Source of the DNA: Euleptes europaea
Taxonomy: Eukaryota; Chordata; Lepidosauria; Squamata; Sphaerodactylidae
NCBI RefSeq assembly: GCF_029931775.1
Contig: NC_079325.1
Span: forward strand, 25,711,461 to 25,775,460
DNA: 64,000 nucleotides
Direction of reading: 5' to 3'
Under the pieces are notes generated by a model. It worked only from the letters and a program-made list of their open reading frames with translations, had not been told where the DNA came from and did no database searches. Position 1 is the stretch's first letter. Each line of letters starts with the position of its first letter. The translations under genes and the position numbers were made by a program. Below, in pieces: positions 56,471 through 64,000 of the stretch.

Positions 56471-57829
56471 GATTAATTTGCATCTTCCACCCCCATCTTA
56501 TTTATACACAGATGTGCATCAATAAAACACTGCATAAAAGAATCTTGATATACTCATACTCATCAAGATACTTTGATGTCGGGTTTTACTGATGCACACT
56601 TGCAGTTGTAAAATACCATACAGACAACATTATGTATACTCATGTCAAGGGTACTGCTTTTTTATATAGGGTTTTGCACATGCACGTTATTGGGGAGGGA
56701 GAAACACAAATTAGCTCAAGGAACTGAAAGATGTGACAAACTATGCATGCACAAAGCTTTGTGCAAAATTCAGGGATAAAAGAAGTGGAGAATTTCTAAT
56801 GCATCAATTCAGAACTCCAAGCTTCAGTGAGAAATGTGGACGAAGAGAATTTCACAAGCATCCCTCGACTGAGATTGTCAAATCATCAGATTTTGGATGT
56901 TCACTTAGCATATAATGATATTATTCTTTTTTTAGAAGGAGAACTGGGCTGAAAAATCAAGGGTACACTTGCGCAAAATCATGCAATGAAACTGTGACTG
57001 AGCTAAGGTTTCAAATAAAGCTTTCTCAAATCTTTCTTCATTAAATGATAGGCCACACCAGCTAGACAGTGTCTCAGCCACAGCACTGGCATCACACGGT
57101 TAAACCTCAGTCAAATAGGATTCAAGTTGACAGATGCTTTATCGCTCCATCAGAGGAAGAGACAGAGCAGATCCACCCTTCAAACCTCTAGAGGGACACT
57201 TGCTAAAGTAGAGCTCTGAGGTCAAGGAGTAAATTTCCCTTAAACAGGGGAAGTGGAACTTCATGTATGAGAATGAGATTAACAGAAAAAACAATACTGA
57301 CTGCATTGGCCTAACCTATAATACAAATATTATGCAGTTTCCTCTTCATAATCTTGCCAAATGCTGAGTTCACAGGACATTATAGAATGGGATCAGAGAG
57401 TTATCACATCCATATTAGTTCTCCCACACTCATCTAATCTAGATTAGATTATACTTCCATACCTGTCAGTCATTTAAAAATCCACACAATGTAGCTTGAA
57501 TTTGAGATTTAAGCATAATAAATCTGTTTGCCTGTAAAGTGCTTCAAGGTTCTTTGTTTGTTTGTTTTGCAACAGATTAATATGGTTATTCCTCTGGAAC
57601 CTGATATCGCAAGTGAAATCACTTGCAGTTAAAATCCTCAAATCAAGTGCAAACTCATGAGAACTTCTGATAGAAACATTGCTTACATGTTGTAAGCAGG
57701 GATGTACACAGACACTTCTGCTCAGGTTTGACTCATTCATATTAAATAAAAAAGGTGAGGTGGTGAGAAGTTTATTTGTATGTGGCCATAGGCCCTCACA
57801 AAACATCACCCACAAAGTAATACAATATT
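56471..57829. other. Intergenic stretch with no recognised gene
   Basis: AT-rich with short open frames. The 3' part of the LINE that begins near 59430 may extend into the upper end of this stretch. Confidence 0.35.
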
Positions 57830-59430
57830 TTAAAAAGACATGTACAAGAAAATAAAATCTAGTAGGGTTAACATGGATACGAAGCACCAAAAACATTTGT
57901 AGGATTCTGCTCTAGAGCTAACTATCTTAGCTATTATTTTCCTTGCTGCCAGAGCAAACAGTGATGTTCTATGAGAAGTATACTCATTTGAGTCAGACAG
58001 CAAGAGTATGATTTTCTCCTTTTCTGAGTGGAGGTTTGTACCCACTAGTAGCCCATCCAGAAACTTAGTCCTGGGCTGTGCATAGAGTGGGCAATGGAGT
58101 AAATAATAGGGTAAATCCTCCTGCACACGGGTATTGCAGATACACAAGCGTTGATCCTTGGGGATTTGTTTGTACCACCCAACTAAAACAGCCGTTGGCA
58201 TGGTTTCAAAGCGTAGAGCAGAAAACGCTGCTCTAAGGTTATAATTTGAAATCTTAGCTAGATTTCTTAGCTCTAAGGTGGTCACTTTTAAGTAATTTGT
58301 GCCTTCTGAATTAACGCCCTGTCAAATAGGGCATCACACCTAAAGACCCAGTCTCTTAATTGTGTATTCGCTGCTGAAAGTCTTAGAAGGTCATCGGGGA
58401 TGGAGTACTGGGTTAATAGTTTGTTTAGAAAACCTGATCATGCTGGGCCCCTTGAGAGCATAATACCAAAGGACAGTTTGCTAAATGAGTTTGATCTGTC
58501 CACTCTATTTTTTTAAATAGTTTTAGAACCTCAAGATGGACGCGGGCCCTAAGAGATGGTAAGCCTGTTTCAGCTCTCATCAGAGCGGTTGGAGTACCCT
58601 TAGGAAGGACCAGGATACGCCTCAGGAATGAATTTTGAATTGTGTCTATATTCGCAATATTGTCCTCTTTCCATCCCCAAACTTCTGCTCCATATAGGAG
58701 GTGAGCAATGACCTTACTTTTAAATAATTCTATGGCTGGCTCTATGAGGTGACCTCCCCTAGTGTAATAAAACCTCAGGATGGAGCCCGTGATCCTCGTT
58801 GCAGAGGACTTTATAGATGCCAGATGGTAACTCCAGTTTAGGTTCTCTCTGAATGTTAGGCCAAGATATTTAAAGGAGCTGCTCTGCTTACATTGGATTT
58901 CCAAGTATACTCCATAGGGAGGTTTTAGCCTATTTTCTAAAAACCACCACTTTTGTTTTTTCATAGTTTATATCCAGGGCCTCCTCCTTACAGTAAGTAC
59001 CTAATTGCTGTAACAGCCTTCTCAACCCAACTTTTGTAAGAGAGATTAAAGCCATGTCATCTGCATATAGGAGAACAGAAACTTTGCTTTCTCCTAGGGA
59101 TAGTGAGACAAATTGAGGGCCAGATAGATTTTCAACTATGTTATTTATATACAAATTAAATAACAGTGGTGCCAAAACACAACCCTGCTTTACCCCCCTA
59201 CAAACTGGGATTTTATTAGTAAGAGAGCCAGATGTTCCCACTCTAATTTGGGCAAAAGTGTCCGTGTGTAACTCACGCAGTAAAAACAGCAACCGCTTGT
59301 CGATGTTCAGATATCCTAATTTTTGCCATAATCGATTCTTTTCAATAGAGTCAAATGCAGCAGCCTGGTCAACAAATGCTACATACAACACTTTCGTTGG
59401 TCCATTTATACCCAAAAAGGCCAGTTGATG
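57830..59430 (-). pseudogene. Non-LTR retrotransposon (LINE), truncated and frame-broken
   Basis: Reverse-transcriptase blocks read from high to low coordinates. At 58930-59415: 'VAFVDQAAAFDSI' (motif A), 'GVKQGCVLAPLLFNLYINN' (motif B) and 'VLLYADDMALIS' (motif C, YADD kept). At 58425-58964: 'SSFKYLGLTFRENLNWSYH' and 'VIAHLLYGAEVWGW'. At 57830-58285: a C-x-C...H-x4-C knuckle 'CICNTRVQEDL...LLHCPLY'. The three blocks are in three different frames, so at least two frameshifts have occurred, and the endonuclease half is missing (5' truncation near 59430). The clade is uncertain; the layout suggests an R4/Vingi/Jockey-side LINE rather than L1 or CR1. Confidence 0.8.
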
Positions 59431-60543
59431 GAAATAAAAAAAAGGTTTTTTAACACTCTCACATGTTCAGGAGTGTTAATCAGGTGGGTATTTCCACTAC
59501 ATTAAGAATTGGGGGGTGTTGTTTTTTAAATTTCCCCAACCAAAGAAGTACAATCAGTAGGTAAGCACTTTCCTACTAAATACAAATCCATAACATACCT
59601 TCAGCCTCATACACAAACAGAGAAAATTACTAGGAAAAAATAAGCATAGCTGGAGAGCAAGCCTCAAGCACAGCCTCCCAGAGGGCCAGGGCTGGTATCA
59701 GGGATGGGCATGGTGGGCATTTGCTGAGGACCATGGACCTAAAACTGACTAGAGATGTTTGACCCATCTGCTTCACCAAGAAATAGGAGATTGCCTTAGA
59801 TGTGACATCAGAGGGCCTGTGGGATGTTCTCCCGTTTCCTGATGGGAATGGTACTTGAGGGATGCAGTGAAACATGGTTTTCTCACGTAAGAATTAAGCT
59901 CTGTTTCCTCCGGGCAATTCTCCCCAGGGAGTTTTACCTGGGGTTCGATGCTGGCTTGAGCCACACTTTTCTGTTGCAAATTCTAAAAAAATGCTATGCA
60001 CCAGCAAAATCACAAGCTCAAATCCAGAAGTGTCTGAGTCCCCGCCCCTTGAAAACACTGCTTTGTAATTGGCTGTAGTGATTACTGTGATAAAAACATC
60101 AACCCCACCCCCCCAGCTCCCTGTCTCGTGCTTTGGATTATGCATAGAGATGAGGATGATTTTGACCTGGGCTGATCTCAGGGGAGATCAAAGAATCGGG
60201 TTTTAAGAGCATCGGGAAGAGCCGGAATTTGAGAGGGCAGGTTTGAGGTCGTCTCTGAAGGTCAGAAAACTCATGCATAACTCCAAGGAACAACCGAGTC
60301 AGTCCGGGGGCAAACATGAGTCAAAGTACCCATGCATAAAGGATTTTTGATATCATAGGGGCCTCAGGGATGAGTTCCTATTTCCTGGGGACAATGGCAA
60401 GGAGAAAGTAGCAAAAGAACCACACTCACTTAAATTAGCCATATTTCATGGCATACTGCAGGTGCTTTTCCAACCAGGAAATGTGAATTTCTCCTCAAAA
60501 TATGTCATTTTCTGGATTTCTGCTGGTGTAGTTAAAAGGCTAG
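59431..60543. other. Intergenic stretch with no recognised gene
   Basis: Short open frames; a C-rich patch at about 60103-60118. Nothing recognised. Confidence 0.4.
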
Positions 60544-60556
60544 TAGGTATTTATTA

Positions 60557-60857
60557 GGAGCCCCGTGGCGCAGAGTGTTAAGCTGCAGTACTGAAGTCAA
60601 AAGCTCTGCTCATGACCTGAGTTCGATCCCGACGGAAGTTGGTTTCAGGTAGCCGGCTCAAGGTTGACTCAGCCTTCCATCCTTCAGAGGTCAGTGAAAT
60701 GAGTACCTAGCTTGCTGGGGGTAAAGGGAAGATGACTGGGGAAGGCACCGGCAAACCACCCTGCAAACAAAGTCTGCCTAGAAAACGTGGGGTTTTGACG
60801 TCACCCCATGGGTCAGGAATGACCCGGTGCTTGCACAGGGGACCTTTACCTTTACCT
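60557..60857 (+). repeat. tRNA-derived SINE, full length, 13-bp TSD
   Basis: Head 'AGCCCCGTGGCGCAGAGTGT', B box 'GAGTTCGATCCCGACGG', body 'GGTTTCAGGTAGCCGGCTCA' and 'ACCGGCAAACCACC', end 'GGACCTTTACCTTTACCT'. TAGGTATTTATTA lies at 60544-60556 and 60858-60870 (perfect). A well-preserved, fairly recent copy of the family also present at 12358. Confidence 0.88.
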
Positions 60858-60870
60858 TAGGTATTTATTA

Positions 60871-61860
60871 CAACTGGTCTCGCACTGGATTTTGGACTAA
60901 AATTTCAATGAAAATTGGAATCCGAGCTGTGAAATGTTTTCGCCCTTATAGAAGCAGTACTGATATTTGTCATAAGACAGAAGTCCTCATGATATCAAAA
61001 TACTGTCACTTTACAATCATCACCTGAATATAAAGACTGGCCTTTAATGTACCCAGATTTTGACCAAAATGGCATAACACTGTAGTGTTATAATAACCAT
61101 AATCAGAATTCCACATGAACTTCTGGCTTGGCCAGATGAGATTTTTTTGTTCTGAACACACCCTTTGTGTCCTGACCATTTCCTGTTGAGAATGTAGTAT
61201 TATTTCCATGTAGTAATAAGTAGCCTCTGTCCTTGAGAATATGATTATTCATACCTCCTGTTCTTAATTGAAGTACAGCTCTTTTCACCATAATGAGAAA
61301 GCTGAAAAGTTAACTTCCTTCTCTAAGGCCAAACTACATGTGATGCAGAAAATCTCTGTCAGGGAGCAAACTCAGCTGCAAAAAAGGCTGACATGGAGAA
61401 GTGGTATGGATTGGGGCCTGAGCACCAGATCGGGGGCGTTTAATGCTTTCCCCCAAGGATAAAAGCAATGGGGAGGAGCGTTTCTGATCAGAGAAACAGC
61501 ACTGGTTTGGTTTTTATATATGCCCACATGGTAAATATATACAATCAAACTACAGGACCAAAATCCCAGCAAGAATATATGACAAAATACAGCCTTAGCA
61601 TTTCCCTTAGCAGTCTCAAATACCCTCCTCCAATAGAAACTCAACAGCAGCTTCCACAGAAGTTTCTCTGAATGAGGTCAGCTTGAAAGCCTTCCAGAAA
61701 ATAGGCAAACAAGGTGTGTGTTTTTAATTTCCTCCATTCAGTGCCTTGATTTACAAAGATCTATGACAGAGGAGGAACACACAGCTCTGTGGGAAGGCAC
61801 CTTAAGTAGATTTTGACCAGAGGAGCACAATTCAAGCATGAGTTCTTCAGACACATGGGT
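60871..61860. other. Intergenic stretch with no recognised gene
   Basis: Short open frames; nothing recognised. Confidence 0.4.
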
Positions 61861-61861
61861 T

Positions 61862-62610
61862 TCAGGTTGTGAATAGCTTAAGTTGAGTCCAGAAGCAAAC
61901 AGGCAGCTGATGCAATTGTTTCAGAACAGATGTTACATGTTCTAAGCAGGTTGCTTCAGTTAAAATGTGAGTTGGCCTTAAGGAGAACCCCAATGAGTAG
62001 AGCACATTACAATACTCCAATGTTGAGGCTACAGTAGCATGGCTCAACTGGAAGAGTCCAAGTTGGGAGACAAGTTATGAGTAAGACGTAAATGAAAGAT
62101 GTTCCTATAAATTGTGCATATCTGCTTGTCTAATAGTAAGGCTGCATCCAACAGCACTACCTCATCTGCTAAAGATACTGACCCTAATCTAGTGTTGTCC
62201 TTATCAGGACATCAGCATTCCCAACCAGCATCACCTCTATTGTGTCTAAAATCAGTTTTAACTTGTTCCCCATCAGCCACTTTTTGAGACATGCACAGCA
62301 GCTTCTGGAGACTAGACAGAGAAATACAGAGATGGTTGCAATCTGCATGGTGGTGACAACCGAGCACAAAACTATAGATGGTATCATTCAACCACCTAAC
62401 ATAAAGAGCAAAGAGTTGAGAGAACTGACCATTGAGGGTCTCCACAGAACAAGTCCCAGAGACAGGACAAATCTGTTTCTCCAAGAAAAATGTTTTGTGT
62501 CCTACTGGGTTAAAAGGAAAACCATCAGAGACCCACCCTCTAATTCCCACTTCAGTCTCCAAATGTGACAACAATATATCATGATCTACTGTGTCAAAAA
62601 CCACAGGAAC
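61862..62610 (-). pseudogene. L2/CR1-group LINE fragment, decayed
   Basis: From high to low coordinates: 'FDTVDHDILLSHLETEVGIR' (RT motif A region), 'SQLFALYVRWLNDTIYSF' (motif B end), a worn motif C ('CHHHADCNHLCIS' for the usual YADD stretch), then 'LTGNKLKLILDTIEVMLVGN'-like sequence and, near 61862-62047, 'SVLKQLHQLPVCFWTQLKL'. The order and phrases are those of L2/CR1 ORF2. Several frame changes and substitutions show an old copy without the endonuclease. Confidence 0.75.
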
Positions 62611-64000
62611 ATATTAATGAATCAATAAAGAGACAGTTTATCTTGTTCATCTACAAAGCTGTCAGTCCCCCAAACCAGATCTGAAGCCCAGTTGAAATGG
62701 TCCAAGGGTAGATGTGTCATCCATGTAAGTCTGAATTTGCCCTGCCTCCATCTGTTCTATCACCTTTGAAGAATGACACTCAGAAAGACACCAGACTGTT
62801 GCCAATACTAGGTGAATCCCAGAATGCTACAGAAGTGGCACAAAGCTGTTGGTACATTGCTGTGCCTGGTCAATAAGCTTGTTGTGCACACTGGTACCAT
62901 GTGAAGATGCAGTCCTCCACTTCCCAGCATAACACTGCCCACACATTTTTGTGCACAATGAAAACTAGAAACCTTTTCAAGCAAATTTGGGTTAACAGAT
63001 ATTTAAATTTTGCACCAGCCCAAAGATTCCAATAAAACTGACCTTGCTGGAGACCACAGAAGACAAATTAATCTTCAAAGCTTTCTAGCACAAGTCTAAC
63101 AAGTCAAGTGTGTTGTTTTCATTCTTTCCTCCTTGTGCCTTTCCCCTCCCACCAAAAGAGGTACCAATTTGTGTTTTCAGCTGTTTGGGCTAGATCTCAT
63201 GGAATGACTAAACTAGCTTTGCTCTATTCCTCCACATACACACATTTACTGGCAGCACTAAAACAATAGATCAGAGAGAAGACTATAATGAACCATCTCC
63301 AAATTGCATTAATAAGAGGCAGCTGCTCTGGAAGCTAATAATGTAAAGAAACCTAGTCATGTTTTGAAGAACTTCATAAGCCAATACTGTAATAATACTG
63401 TAGCCTCTCTGTCCCCTGCCTATCACACATATTTTATGTCCATTTAAATGTGAATGCGCTCTCTCATTCTCTCTCTCCCCTCTCATTCGATGCCTGCTTT
63501 CTTTCCACCCACTCGAGTAAGATGCAATGTACTTGATTGGCTGGACAGCTGCCAATCTACTGCCGATGGCCAACTTTAGCCTGGAGGTGTCAACTGAAAT
63601 CACAGCTTCAAACTCTGTAAAAAATAGATTCCTTCCTTCCCCAAGCATATACTGCTTATTATGAATGCTATAGAACTCTGCACAGTGTTGTATGTAAACT
63701 CTGTTGTGTCTTGCTGCTATTTCAGCAATTGCCATACTGGGGCTCAGCAAACACACGCTGCTTTCAGTTTGCCACAATTGAACGGATGGACCTTGGAGGA
63801 GCTTAACCCCAAAACAAGTTGGGCATAGGTAGGTGTTGGATTCCCTTCACAGATTCTAAATTTTGCCTGGATCTTGTTGGCAGCTTCCTTTGGCAATAAT
63901 TGTTTCATGGTTAACAAACGTGTATTATTGTGTCGTTGTCATAATGCAATAACATTTGGGCTCCTCTTGCCCAATCCACTGCAGGCAAAATTCCCTCAAC
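62611..64000. other. Intergenic stretch with no recognised gene
   Basis: Possibly more of the LINE up to about 62760. Beyond that only short open frames, the longest about 164 codons (63283-63777, minus), which resembles nothing I know. Confidence 0.4.

Noticed and set aside
63283-63777. Open frame of 164 codons (-)
   Set aside because: No recognisable domain, and no splice or promoter support. A frame this long can occur by chance in 64 kb read on both strands.

Overview
The window is vertebrate nuclear DNA and most likely comes from a squamate reptile. A gecko-like lizard is my guess, at low confidence. The only complete host gene I can support is stanniocalcin 1 (STC1) on the + strand. 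Its four coding exons (24248-24365, 29905-30047, 32223-32434, 38732-39002) join with GT-AG introns in consistent phase to give 247 codons, the length of human STC1. All 11 family cysteines, the Asn62 glycosylation site and the dimerising Cys202 are present. A TATA box at 24019, two ATTGG boxes and a GC-rich first exon mark the promoter. The 3' UTR probably runs several kilobases, with a candidate poly(A) signal at 43796.

The squamate assignment rests on the repeats: tRNA-derived SINEs of Sauria type, 5S rRNA-derived SINEs with BovB-like tails, BovB 3' ends, L2/CR1-like and other LINE pieces, Penelope-like elements, and an abundant hAT-type MITE whose ends read TAGGGTTGCCA. 

Layout. 1-22 kb is intergenic: SINEs, a cluster of hAT-type MITEs (4.7-6.8 and 10.8-12.7 kb), an S100A10-like exon relic (8.06-8.26 kb, minus), a Tigger-type MITE (13.58-13.84 kb) and a patch of 5S-SINEs (21 kb). 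22.34-23.83 kb is a young tandem array, period 178 bp, of Penelope terminal sequence with hammerhead-ribozyme-like motifs. It ends only about 185 bp upstream of the STC1 TATA box. 24-44 kb is STC1; its introns hold long inverted repeats, SINEs and two copies of a second hammerhead-like snapback element. 44-64 kb is intergenic: SINEs (one a transposed tRNA/5S chimera), a palindromic MITE, a 5'-truncated Penelope element with an open 458-codon RT plus GIY-YIG frame (49.8-51.1 kb), a 1.74 kb hAT-like non-autonomous element (53.2-54.9 kb), and two decayed LINEs on the minus strand (57.8-59.4 and 61.9-62.6 kb).

The strongest unusual signal is a set of structured-RNA motifs with one shared core (CUGAAGA, hairpin, GAAA, NUC) but different, compensating stems. 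They occur in two retroelement families, as intact-looking inverted or tandem copies, including the array beside the STC1 promoter. Family names, homologies and the hammerhead call come from reading and memory; no search or folding program was run.
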